This document shows, in pieces, positions 1 to 7,899 of a stretch of DNA of 8,564 nt (positions within the stretch are counted from its first letter, which is position 1; each line of letters opens with the position of its first letter). A model generated the notes under the pieces. It saw only the letters and a program-made list of their open reading frames with translations. It ran no database searches and had not been told where the DNA came from. The stretch is taken from the NCBI GenBank assembly GCA_001783035.1, contig MFQK01000007.1:2578-11141 (forward strand), in the 5' to 3' direction. Source of the DNA: Candidatus Magasanikbacteria bacterium RIFCSPLOWO2_02_FULL_44_11. GTDB taxonomy: Bacteria; Patescibacteriota; Patescibacteriia; Magasanikbacterales; GWA2-37-8. A program made the position numbers and the translations under genes.

Positions 1-629
<629 letters not shown>

Positions 630-630
<1 letters not shown>

Positions 631-1049
631 TGCATATGCATTTTCAGATTATCACCCCCGAACGTGAAGTCTTTTCCGACGAAATTGACCAAATTAGTTT
701 AATGACGGAAGACGGCGAAATTACCGTCTTACCACACCATATTCCATTGGTCACAAACCTAAAACCGGGGGAATTGCGCTACAAAAAAAAGACAGAGGAA
801 ATTACGTTAGCTGTCTCCGGCGGCTTTGGCGTAGTCAGACCAAACGGTTCAGTGATCGTCTTGGCCGATACCGCCGAACATGCCCATGAAATTGATCTAA
901 AAAGAGCCGAGGAAGCCAGATCACGTGCGGCAAAACTCATGGAAGAATCTCGTAATAAAGAAGACATCAACTACACTTCATTAGCTCTAAAACTAGAAAA
1001 AGAACTAACCAGGTTGCGCGTCGGCAACAGGTATCGTAAGCTTCCTTAA
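630..1049 (+). CDS. atpC: F1F0 ATP synthase subunit epsilon
   Basis: Epsilon is the rotor-stalk subunit that couples gamma to the c-ring and, in many bacteria, inhibits ATP hydrolysis through its C-terminal helices. The 139 residues match the usual 130-140. Residues 1-86 form the beta-sandwich domain, with the family-typical opening FQIITPEREVFSDEIDQISL, then EITVLPHHIPLVTNL, AVSGGFGVVRPNGSVIVLAD and a following acidic stretch. Residues 87-139 are charged and helical (LKRAEEARSRAAKLMEE, then LALKLEKELTRLRV), so the two-helix C-terminal domain appears to be kept. The gene overlaps atpD as TAATG and the next gene in the same way, which suggests translational coupling. The start at 630 is chosen because of the overlap and the GAGGT six bases upstream. 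An ATG at 636 is the alternative and would remove two residues. Confidence 0.96.
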
Positions 1050-2947
1050 TGCAAATTAACACCAAAAAAACACTTCGATTATACTGGCAGCACACCAAAG
1101 GGTATCGACCGCATCTGGCGGCGGTTTACCTGGCGGTTATGGCGGCCGCAGGCACCGGTACAATCGTCCCGCTATTCTTTAAGAAATTTTTTGATACCTT
1201 GACGCTACCCGGCGACCGATCCGTCTTGGTCGGAAGCATCGTTTCAATCTTGGTAGTTATTAGCTTTCTCGAAGGTCTTCGTTGGCTCGCCTGGCGAGTT
1301 TCGACGTACTTCAACGCTATTTTTACCCCGGCTGTCATAGCTGAACTTTCCAAAACTTGTTTTCGTTATCTTCATAAACATTCATTTTCATATTTTAACA
1401 ACAATTTTGTCGGCACTCTGGTTAAACGTTTTGCCAGGTTCACCATGGCTTTTGAAAGCGTCCATGACAAAATAATTTGGAACATCATTCCGTTAGTCAT
1501 TAATCTTTCGGTGACGATAGTGGTTTTATGGATGCGTCGTTGGTGGTTGTCTGTGGTGCTCATAATCTGGTTGATAATTTTTCTTTTAATCAATTGGATC
1601 TTCACCAAATACAAACTTCGTTATGACCTCGCTAGAGCTGAAGCCGAGAGTAAAACCACCGGTCTATTGGCGGATACGATTACCAATCATGGTGCCTTAA
1701 AACTTTTTACCGGTTATAAACACGAGGTCAACCGTTACAGTGAAGCTGTCGACCGGGTTCGACAACTCCGCCGTTACACCTGGCATCTCGACGGGATTTT
1801 CGATGCTGTCCAGGGTTTGCTGGTTATCATTCTAGAGATCGGGATTTTCTACGGCGCCCTTAGATTATGGGAACAACAAGCAGTTACCGTAGGTGACTTC
1901 GTTCTTATTCAGGCATACGTCATTGTTATTTTCCACGAAATTTGGGGTTTTGGAAAACTGCTGCGTTACTTATTCTCCGATCTGGCCGATGCCGAAGAAA
2001 TGACGGTTATGCTCACGACTCCTCACGAAATAAAAGACACCATCGACGCCCAACCACTGACCATTTCCCAAGGCACCATTGTTTTTAGAGAGGTGCAATT
2101 TAATTACCATGCTACAAGAAAAATTATCAGCGATCTAAGCTTTACTATTGGCTCACAAGAAAAAGTCGGCTTAATCGGCCCTTCCGGAGCCGGCAAAACA
2201 ACCATTATAAAATTGCTTTTACGTCAGCACGATCTGACTGCGGGTGCAATTAAGATAGACGGCCAGCGTTTGATCGACATAACGATGGAAAGTCTTTGGT
2301 CGGCCATAAGTTTGGTGCCTCAAGATCCCATCCTATTTCATCGCACTTTGATTGAAAATATACGTTACGGCAAACCGGAAGCCTGCGATGCTGAAGTTGT
2401 GCAAGCCGCGAAATTGGCCCATTGCCATGAATTTATATCAGAATTTCCCGATAAATATAAAACATTCGTGGGAGAACGCGGTGTTAAACTCTCCGGCGGA
2501 GAACGACAACGCGTAGCCATCGCTCGAGCCATACTTCGTAATGCCCCCATACTCATACTTGACGAAGCCACTTCCAGTTTAGACTCTGAATCGGAATCAC
2601 TTATCCAAGACGCGCTCGTAAATTTAATGCAGTCCAAAACAGTTATAGTCATTGCCCATCGTTTGTCGACAATTATGAAAATGGACCGTATTTTAGTCAT
2701 TAATCACGGATCTGTAGTCGAACAAGGCAGTCATGATGTTTTATTAAAAAAAGATGGACTTTACAAACAATTATGGAAACGCCAAGCCGGCGGATTTATG
2801 ACTGATGAACCAGCTAAAGATATTTATGAAGGCATTATCCATGAAGTACCGGAAAGCGTCATTGACATAGTTACAGAAACCGTTAAAATGGAAAGTAGCC
2901 TTAAAATAGAAAATACACCGGACGGCGCCAACCAAAATTTACCATAA
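1049..2947 (+). CDS. ABC half-transporter (exporter type, fused membrane and ATPase domains)
   Basis: This 632-residue protein has the layout of an MsbA/MDR-like exporter half: a membrane domain followed by an ATPase domain, working as a dimer. Hydrophobic segments lie near residues 22-46, 60-82, 147-164, 166-187, 255-273 and 281-300, giving six helices. The ATPase domain is complete: Walker A GPSGAGKT (377-384), Q-loop Gln425 in LVPQDP, signature LSGGE (481-485), Walker B ILILDE with catalytic Glu506, D-loop SSLD, and switch His537 in AHRLS. The substrate cannot be read from the sequence. About 50 residues (583-632), acidic and hydrophilic, extend beyond the ATPase domain and match nothing I know. 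The start overlaps the atpC stop (TAATG) and has no Shine-Dalgarno site, so coupled translation is likely. No second half-transporter is present, so it is either a homodimer or has a partner elsewhere. Confidence 0.95.
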   Translation: MQINTKKTLRLYWQHTKGYRPHLAAVYLAVMAAAGTGTIVPLFFKKFFDTLTLPGDRSVLVGSIVSILVVISFLEGLRWLAWRVSTYFNAIFTPAVIAELSKTCFRYLHKHSFSYFNNNFVGTLVKRFARFTMAFESVHDKIIWNIIPLVINLSVTIVVLWMRRWWLSVVLIIWLIIFLLINWIFTKYKLRYDLARAEAESKTTGLLADTITNHGALKLFTGYKHEVNRYSEAVDRVRQLRRYTWHLDGIFDAVQGLLVIILEIGIFYGALRLWEQQAVTVGDFVLIQAYVIVIFHEIWGFGKLLRYLFSDLADAEEMTVMLTTPHEIKDTIDAQPLTISQGTIVFREVQFNYHATRKIISDLSFTIGSQEKVGLIGPSGAGKTTIIKLLLRQHDLTAGAIKIDGQRLIDITMESLWSAISLVPQDPILFHRTLIENIRYGKPEACDAEVVQAAKLAHCHEFISEFPDKYKTFVGERGVKLSGGERQRVAIARAILRNAPILILDEATSSLDSESESLIQDALVNLMQSKTVIVIAHRLSTIMKMDRILVINHGSVVEQGSHDVLLKKDGLYKQLWKRQAGGFMTDEPAKDIYEGIIHEVPESVIDIVTETVKMESSLKIENTPDGANQNLP

Positions 2948-2952
2948 CCACG

Positions 2953-3393
2953 ATGAAAAATATGAAAAAAAATATTCTAATTATCGCGCTCGCTGGTGGC
3001 TTGGTTTTAATCGGCTATTTTGCTTATCGACAAATTTCTGAATTTACTGCCACCGTTACACCGGTGGTTGATGAAACAAAAGGCTATGATTCACTGGCCG
3101 AAGATTGGATACGAGAAAATGCCTGGACATATCGATATGACGGATCGGATTTAATGTTAAAAATTAGCTCTCCCTGCCCGGATGAGGATCGTTGTCTCGA
3201 GCTGTCCTATACTTTTGAATCCGCTCATGGCGGCTACGGCGATCGCAGGGACAAAGTCTTGACTCAAGTCATAACCCCGCATACCGTGGTAATTATTATC
3301 AAAGATGCGACTGTCGTTTCGGCCATAACCGATGGAAAATTTGATGAAATCAAACAACAATTATCTCCTCAAACACCTGTCAATCCCATGTAG
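2953..3393 (+). CDS. Membrane-anchored protein of unknown function with GYGDR and ITPHT motifs
   Basis: I cannot assign a function. Residues 1-6 are basic (MKNMKK), residues 7-24 form one hydrophobic segment, and no lipobox cysteine follows, so the protein is probably held by an N-terminal membrane anchor with about 120 residues outside the cytoplasm. The soluble part contains AEDWIRENAWTYRYDG (49-64), a cysteine pair CPDEDRC (C75, C81) that could form a disulfide, then FESAHGGYGDRRD (88-100), QVITPHTVVIIIKD (105-118) and VVSAITDGKFDEI (121-133). From memory, the same order (WI..N..TY.FDG, paired Cys, H.GYGDR, ITPH, SA..DGK.D) recurs in small uncharacterised proteins of Patescibacteria and some archaea. 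This was not checked. It starts 5 bases after the ABC gene and ends just before a terminator, so it is the last gene of that transcript. An in-frame ATG at 2962 is an alternative start. Confidence 0.85.
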   Translation: MKNMKKNILIIALAGGLVLIGYFAYRQISEFTATVTPVVDETKGYDSLAEDWIRENAWTYRYDGSDLMLKISSPCPDEDRCLELSYTFESAHGGYGDRRDKVLTQVITPHTVVIIIKDATVVSAITDGKFDEIKQQLSPQTPVNPM

Positions 3394-3417
3394 AAATATT
3401 CGAGTTCGCGCCTTCCC

Positions 3418-3443
3418 AAGCACCTTGCCAGAGGTGCTTTTTT
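3418..3443 (+). terminator. Intrinsic terminator of the atp-ABC transcript
   Basis: AAGCACCT (3418-3425) pairs perfectly with AGGTGCTT (3432-3439) around the six-base loop TGCCAG, and the 3' arm runs into six Ts (3438-3443). It begins 25 bases after the stop of the anchored-protein gene and 45 bases before rlmN. It is the only clear Rho-independent terminator in the window. Confidence 0.88.
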
Positions 3444-3453
3444 GTGTTAACAT
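3425..3453 (+). promoter_or_regulatory. Probable rlmN promoter, overlapping the terminator
   Basis: TTGCCA (3425-3430) is one base from the -35 consensus and is followed after 17 bases by TAACAT (3448-3453), a 4/6 match to the -10. TG sits one base before it (TGTTAACAT), an extended -10. The predicted start is near 3459-3461, only 2-4 bases before the rlmN ATG. The -35 lies in the terminator loop and the spacer covers its 3' arm and T-run. This is inferred from base patterns only. Confidence 0.5.
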
Positions 3454-3462
3454 TCAGCAATT

Positions 3463-4557
3463 ATGGCCTCGCAATCCAAACAGTTACAAGAAATACTAGA
3501 CTCTCAGCCGAGCTATCGCCGCAAGCAAGTTGAGCATGCTTGGTTTGACATTACTATAAACGGCTACGATGAAATTTCCACCCTGCCAAAGGAATTTCGC
3601 GAGAAACTGATGGTTATTCCGTGGAACAGTTTAGAGGTTCACACCGCACTTCAAAGTAAAGTCGACAATACTAGAAAATATCTTTTCAAGCTTATCGACG
3701 GCAACATGATTGAAACCGTAGTCATGGGTCGTAAAAATCTTAAAGATGATGCTGTCGAAGGCGCACCGGATCGCTATACCATCTGTGTTTCTTCGCAGGC
3801 CGGCTGCCCCATGAAGTGCGTTTTTTGTGCGACCGGGAAAGCAGGCTTCAAGCGCCACCTATCGGCCGAAGAAATTATTGATCAATATCGCTTTGCCCAA
3901 CGGCTACTGGCTAAAGAGGGCGCCAGAGTGGCCAATATTGTCATGATGGGGCAGGGCGAGCCTTTGCTAAATTATGAGCAGGTGAAGCGAGCTTTATCAG
4001 TCATTTTAGCAAATACCGATTTAGGTGAAACAAAAATAACCGTTTCCACAGCCGGCGTACCAGCTGCCATGAACAAATTTCTAACGGACGAGGATTTTCC
4101 ACCGGTACGCTGGGCATTGTCGCTGCATAGCGCTATCGAGGAAACACGCCAACAAATCATGCCTTCACATAAGAAAGGATTTTTAGAATGGCTTGTGAAG
4201 TGGGCTGAAGATTATCATCGCCGTTTTCCAAGTCGCACCCATTTTATCGGTTTTGAATATATTATGTTGTCTGGTATCAACGACGATGAAAAGCATTTAC
4301 AGGCTTTGATTACGCTTTGTAAAAAAATTCCTTACTTCCGTATAAATCTTATTCCCTATAACCGCATTACCGATGAGGCGCGGCCACATGAAACTATTAA
4401 CACCGACGGATTTCAGTTATTCGATCGCACGCCACCGGAACTCATCACCCATTGGCATGAGGAACTCATGAAAGCCGGTTTTACGACCACCGTACGATAT
4501 TCACAAGGCCAAGATATCGCCGCGGCTTGCGGCCAATTACGTAATAAAGCCGAGTAA
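3463..4557 (+). CDS. rlmN: 23S rRNA (adenine-2503-C2)-methyltransferase RlmN, radical SAM
   Basis: RlmN methylates C2 of A2503 in the peptidyl-transferase centre of 23S rRNA; in E. coli it also modifies A37 of some tRNAs. It uses two SAM molecules and a methyl-cysteine intermediate. The 364 residues are close to the usual 340-390. The cluster motif CPMKCVFC gives Cys115, Cys119 and Cys122 for the 4Fe-4S centre. The two mechanistic cysteines are also visible: Cys108 in TICVSSQAGC and Cys356 in IAAACGQL. SAM-site blocks are MGQGEPLLN (162-170), STAG (195-198), LSLH (219-222) and NLIPYN (295-300). Nothing essential is missing. The related Cfr family (C8 methylation, antibiotic resistance) shares these motifs, but this chromosomal context fits RlmN. 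The ATG lies only a few bases after the predicted transcription start and has no Shine-Dalgarno site. It appears to be a single-gene unit, with its own promoter and another promoter following. Confidence 0.95.
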   Translation: MASQSKQLQEILDSQPSYRRKQVEHAWFDITINGYDEISTLPKEFREKLMVIPWNSLEVHTALQSKVDNTRKYLFKLIDGNMIETVVMGRKNLKDDAVEGAPDRYTICVSSQAGCPMKCVFCATGKAGFKRHLSAEEIIDQYRFAQRLLAKEGARVANIVMMGQGEPLLNYEQVKRALSVILANTDLGETKITVSTAGVPAAMNKFLTDEDFPPVRWALSLHSAIEETRQQIMPSHKKGFLEWLVKWAEDYHRRFPSRTHFIGFEYIMLSGINDDEKHLQALITLCKKIPYFRINLIPYNRITDEARPHETINTDGFQLFDRTPPELITHWHEELMKAGFTTTVRYSQGQDIAAACGQLRNKAE

Positions 4558-4577
4558 AATAATAATACTGTGACCAG

Positions 4578-4605
4578 TTGTAAAAAAAAGTGATCCTGCT
4601 ATAAT
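4578..4605 (+). promoter_or_regulatory. Promoter of the helicase-nuclease gene
   Basis: TTGTAA (4578-4583), 16 bases, then a perfect TATAAT (4600-4605). The predicted transcription start is about 4611-4613, giving a leader of about 18-20 bases to the ATG at 4631. The -10 is inside a short inverted repeat, TGCTAT-AATA-ATAGCA (4597-4612), which could be chance in AT-rich DNA or a small operator. The whole 73-base gap after rlmN contains no convincing terminator. Confidence 0.6.
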
Positions 4606-4630
4606 AATAGCATTGAAAAAAGTGCTTTTT

Positions 4631-7573
4631 ATGTCCAAAGAAAAACTCAATAAAGCGCAAAAGGAGGCCGTTGACTATATTAAAGGGCCTCTTTTAATTG
4701 TAGCGGGCGCAGGCACCGGTAAAACCACGGTTATTGCGTCAAAAATAGCCTACCTTATCGAAAAAAAACTCACTGAACCACAGGAAATACTAGCCCTAAC
4801 CTTTACCGATAAAGCCGCCGAAGAGATGCAAGATCGTGTCGATAGCCTGGTTGCTCTCGGTTACGCCGATATTGAGATCAGAACCTTCCACTCTTTCTCT
4901 CAAAAATTACTGGAAAAACACGCTATAGATATCGGGCTCAGCGGCCAATTTAAACTCTTGACCGAAACCGCCGCCTGGCTCTTAGTTCGAAGAAATTTAT
5001 ATTCCTTCAAACTTGATTATTATCGACCACTTGGCAACCCCACCAAGCACATCCACGAGCTGCTGAAACATTTTTCAAAATGTAAAGACGAGCTAATTAC
5101 CCCGGCAAATTACCTGGCGTACGCCACAGGGCTGGCCAAAGGAAATTCCTTGAATATCGACGAACAAAGTCGTTTATCTGAAATCGCCCATGCGTACCAA
5201 ACCTATAACCAGTTATTGCTCGACAACGCCCTTTTGGATTTTGGCGACCTTATCGTATACGCGCACGCCTTATTGTCGACAAGGAAAAGCATCTTGGAAC
5301 AATTGCAAAAAAAATATAAATATATTTTGGTCGATGAATTCCAAGATGTAAACTATGCCCAATATGAGCTAATTAAACTTCTAGCCGATCAAGAAGCGCG
5401 ACTAACCGTGGTCGGCGATGATGATCAGAGTATTTATGCTTTTCGCGGGGCAAGCGTCTCAAATATTATGCGTTTTAAAGACGACTTTCCTAAAGCTAAA
5501 GAAGTCGTATTGAATGAAAATTATCGCTCGGGGCAAACCATCCTTGATAAAGCCTATGCTTCTATTCAACACAACAACCCGGATCGCTTGGAAGTAAAAT
5601 TAAAACTGGATAAACATCTCGTCGCCAAAAATAATAAGCTGCCAGATGCGGTCTTGCATATACATGAAGCGACACTTGATGATGAGGTGGAAGCGGTGGT
5701 CAAAGAAATCGCCAAACTAAAACAAACAGACGAAACTTCGACTTGGGATGATTTTGCCATCTTGGTCCGGGCAAACAACCACGCCGAACCATTTTTAAGC
5801 GCCCTTCACCGACAGGGGATACCCTATGAGTTTTTATCGTCCACCGGACTCTACCGCCAACCGATTGTTGTTGACTGTCTAAATTTTCTTAAAATAATTG
5901 TCGATAAAAACGAATCTGCGGCAATTTACAGGCTATTGTGCCTACCCTTTTTGAATTTACGGATAAATGACCTACATGCTATCACATTTGCCGGTAAGAA
6001 AAAAACGCTTCCCTACTATGCCCTACTAAAAAATTCTGAAATATACGGCGTGTCACCGGAAGGTGCCGAACAATGTATAAAATTAGTCACTGTTTTGGAA
6101 AGTGGTTTACGAAACCTGAAATCAAAAAAACCGTATCAACTCATCGTCAATTTCCTCGAAGAAATAGGCTATTTCAAATACTTGATCGATGGAGAAAAAA
6201 ACAACAATGAAGCAGTCATCCGCAAACTCTATCATCTTAATGAATTTCTCAAATACATCAAAGAATTTGAAATCGTCAGCCACGACGCGAACGCTGCCGA
6301 ATTTCTTGAGCATTTTACGGCCGTAGCCGAATCCGGCGATAAAGGATCGCTATATCAACCATCCGACACGCCAGACTCGGTAAATATCCTAACGGTGCAT
6401 TCTTCAAAAGGGCTCGAATACAAATACGTCTTTATAGTTAATTGCGTTGAGGAACGTTTTCCAACGCGTACCAAAGGAGAAGGCATCGAGATTCCCGCCG
6501 AACTAATCAAAGAACAGCTTCCGGAGGGAGACAGCCATTACCAGGAAGAGCGACGTCTTTTTTATGTGGCTATGACCCGCGCGCGGGAACGATTGTACTT
6601 TACCAGCGCCTCCAACTATGGCGGCACCCGTGCCAAAAAAGTAAGCCGCTTCCTCACCGAAATAGGTTATGTGGCCAAAGAAAATGTTGCCGTTAAAAAA
6701 ATAGTTTTACCAGAAGTTATTATAGAAGAAGAAACAGTTGGAACTTTTGCCTACACCTTGCCAAAAGCATTTTCTTTTTCACAAATTCGGGCGTACGAAA
6801 CGTGCCCCTATCAATACAAACTGGCACACATCTTACATATCCCCACCAAGGGTAATGCCAGTTTTAGTTTTGGTCAAACCATGCACGCGACGCTCCAAGC
6901 CTTCTACACGCGTATTCAGAAACTAAATAGCGTACAGCAAGTCACATTGTGTACCACACCCCGCGCAGTTACTCCAACAGCTACTGCTACTGTCGTAAAA
7001 ACAATCAAAGCGCCACCGCTTGAGGAGCTTATTAAAATGTACGATGAGCATTGGATCGGCGATTGGTACAAAAACGAGCGTCAGCGCGAAGAATTTTATG
7101 AAAACGGCAAAAAAATTCTCAAACTTTTCTATACATCGCACGAAGACAATTGGACAATTCCGACAAATCTCGAAAGTTGGTTTAAAATCAGGGTAGGGGA
7201 TTATCTTGTCCATGGCCGCATTGACCGAATTGACCGAGAAAATGACGGATCGCTGCAGATAATCGACTATAAGACCGGCAAAGCCAAAGAATCGCTGACG
7301 GGTGAAGATAAAGAGCAGCTTCTAATCTACCAAATCGCGGTCGAAGAACTACCTGAGTATAGCCATATCGGAAAACCGGGCAAGCTGACATTTTTTTATC
7401 TGAATGATAACCTTAAAACTTCTTTCATTAGCAAAAGTGAGGAAATCACTAAACTGAAAAATAAACTGGTCGGCGTGATCGATAAAATCCATTCCAAAAA
7501 TTTCGCCGCCACACCAAGCAAGTTCGCCTGTGATCATTGTGATTTTCGGGATATTTGTGATTTCCGCGTATGA
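4631..7573 (+). CDS. UvrD/Rep-family DNA helicase fused to a PD-(D/E)XK Fe-S nuclease (AddAB/AdnAB-like)
   Basis: This 980-residue protein is an SF1A 3'-5' DNA motor with a RecB-type nuclease at its C-terminus. Helicase motifs in order: Q motif (LNKAQKEAV, Gln10), Walker A AGAGTGKTT (25-33), Ia TFTDKAAEEM (57-66), Ib RTFHSFS (84-90), II VDEFQD (234-239), III VVGDDDQSIYAFRGA (260-274), IV ENYRS (296-300), V TVHSSKGLEY (588-597) and VI FYVAMTRARERL (644-655). The nuclease keeps FSQIRAYETCPYQYKL (716-731), GQTMH with His752, GRIDRID with Asp865, IDYKTGK with Asp879 and Lys881, and QLLIY (896-900). Cys725 plus CDHCDFRDIC (Cys967, 970, 976) match the C...CX2CX5C iron-sulfur staple of AddB and Cas4. 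A variable stretch at about 765-795 looks like a linker. The likely role is double-strand-end resection or repair. The ATG at 4631 is preferred; an in-frame TTG at 4613 coincides with the predicted transcription start. It overlaps the next gene. Confidence 0.93.
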   Translation: MSKEKLNKAQKEAVDYIKGPLLIVAGAGTGKTTVIASKIAYLIEKKLTEPQEILALTFTDKAAEEMQDRVDSLVALGYADIEIRTFHSFSQKLLEKHAIDIGLSGQFKLLTETAAWLLVRRNLYSFKLDYYRPLGNPTKHIHELLKHFSKCKDELITPANYLAYATGLAKGNSLNIDEQSRLSEIAHAYQTYNQLLLDNALLDFGDLIVYAHALLSTRKSILEQLQKKYKYILVDEFQDVNYAQYELIKLLADQEARLTVVGDDDQSIYAFRGASVSNIMRFKDDFPKAKEVVLNENYRSGQTILDKAYASIQHNNPDRLEVKLKLDKHLVAKNNKLPDAVLHIHEATLDDEVEAVVKEIAKLKQTDETSTWDDFAILVRANNHAEPFLSALHRQGIPYEFLSSTGLYRQPIVVDCLNFLKIIVDKNESAAIYRLLCLPFLNLRINDLHAITFAGKKKTLPYYALLKNSEIYGVSPEGAEQCIKLVTVLESGLRNLKSKKPYQLIVNFLEEIGYFKYLIDGEKNNNEAVIRKLYHLNEFLKYIKEFEIVSHDANAAEFLEHFTAVAESGDKGSLYQPSDTPDSVNILTVHSSKGLEYKYVFIVNCVEERFPTRTKGEGIEIPAELIKEQLPEGDSHYQEERRLFYVAMTRARERLYFTSASNYGGTRAKKVSRFLTEIGYVAKENVAVKKIVLPEVIIEEETVGTFAYTLPKAFSFSQIRAYETCPYQYKLAHILHIPTKGNASFSFGQTMHATLQAFYTRIQKLNSVQQVTLCTTPRAVTPTATATVVKTIKAPPLEELIKMYDEHWIGDWYKNERQREEFYENGKKILKLFYTSHEDNWTIPTNLESWFKIRVGDYLVHGRIDRIDRENDGSLQIIDYKTGKAKESLTGEDKEQLLIYQIAVEELPEYSHIGKPGKLTFFYLNDNLKTSFISKSEEITKLKNKLVGVIDKIHSKNFAATPSKFACDHCDFRDICDFRV

Positions 7574-7863
7574 TGAATTCAATGCTAGATATCCTAAATA
7601 GCCGACAAAACCAATCCGCTCTGGTTCGCGGGGTAACCGCCGCCATGATTGTCACGGCTGCGAACGAAATTCTATTAAAACGTTTTGGTAAGGAAATTCT
7701 AGAACACGCTTCGGCCGCTTATGTCCGCAACGAAACATTGTGCATAGCGTGTTTAAGCTCCATTGCCGCCCAAGAGATAAAGCTCATCGAACAGAATTTT
7801 TTAGATGAATTAAATCGCGAAATTCCTCGGGCTAACCTCAAGAAAATCCGCTACCTGTCATAG
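7570..7863 (+). CDS. DUF721 / DciA-like small protein
   Basis: The 97 residues have the DUF721 shape: a helix with buried hydrophobics (residues 19-38), then a strand-rich core AAYVRNETLCIACLSS (49-64), a helix AAQEIKLIEQNFLDELN (66-82) and the closing strand LKKIRYL (90-96). The pattern 'A.VRN.TL.I.C.SS.AAQE....E..FL.ELN....LKKIRYL' is what I use for the assignment; sequence identity in this family is low. DciA proteins of this family bind DNA and help load the replicative helicase DnaB in bacteria without DnaC or DnaI. It is not shown that this short member does so. It starts at ATGATG, overlapping the TGA of the helicase-nuclease gene, so the two are very probably co-translated. Starts at 7570 and 7573 are equally possible. 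The Trp often seen in the N-terminal helix of DciA is absent. Confidence 0.72.
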   Translation: MMNSMLDILNSRQNQSALVRGVTAAMIVTAANEILLKRFGKEILEHASAAYVRNETLCIACLSSIAAQEIKLIEQNFLDELNREIPRANLKKIRYLS

Positions 7864-7864
7864 C

Positions 7865-7893
7865 TTGTCAAAACAAACCCATTCGACTACAAT
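7865..7893 (+). promoter_or_regulatory. Promoter giving a predicted leaderless mRNA
   Basis: TTGTCA (7865-7870; 5/6), a 17-base spacer, then TACAAT (7888-7893; 5/6). Counting 7 bases past the -10 puts the transcription start at 7900, the A of the ATG of the next gene. It fills the 36-base gap after the DUF721 gene almost completely, and no terminator is visible there. It probably also serves mreB. Confidence 0.65.
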
Positions 7894-7899
7894 AGCCCT

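Noticed and set aside
2365..2700. A 111-codon open frame on the minus strand inside the ABC ATPase domain
   Set aside because: It lies opposite highly conserved ATPase motifs, its translation resembles no family, and no promoter or start signal is visible. It is a shadow of the real gene.
3463..4557. Cfr-type antibiotic-resistance methyltransferase instead of RlmN
   Set aside because: The motifs are shared, but the overall length and stand-alone chromosomal setting among housekeeping genes favour RlmN, and there are no mobile-element sequences nearby.
4567..4578. Short hairpin ACTG-TGAC-CAGT after rlmN as a terminator
   Set aside because: There are only four base pairs, and A-rich rather than T-rich sequence follows on the coding strand. 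It is not a credible intrinsic terminator.
4616..4630. AAAAAG-TG-CTTTTT as a hairpin just before the helicase ATG
   Set aside because: The two-base loop is too small and the arms are almost all A/T. It is likely chance in AT-rich DNA.
1147..4722. Shared string around GCAGGCACCGGTA near 1147 and again near 4710
   Set aside because: Both copies lie within coding sequence: one in the ABC membrane domain, the other in the Walker A of the helicase. Only about 13 bases match and nothing flanks them, so this is coincidence and not a repeat element.
6923..7213. A 96-codon minus-strand open frame inside the nuclease part of the helicase gene
   Set aside because: It lies fully antisense to a coding region with intact motifs, has no recognisable product and no start signal.
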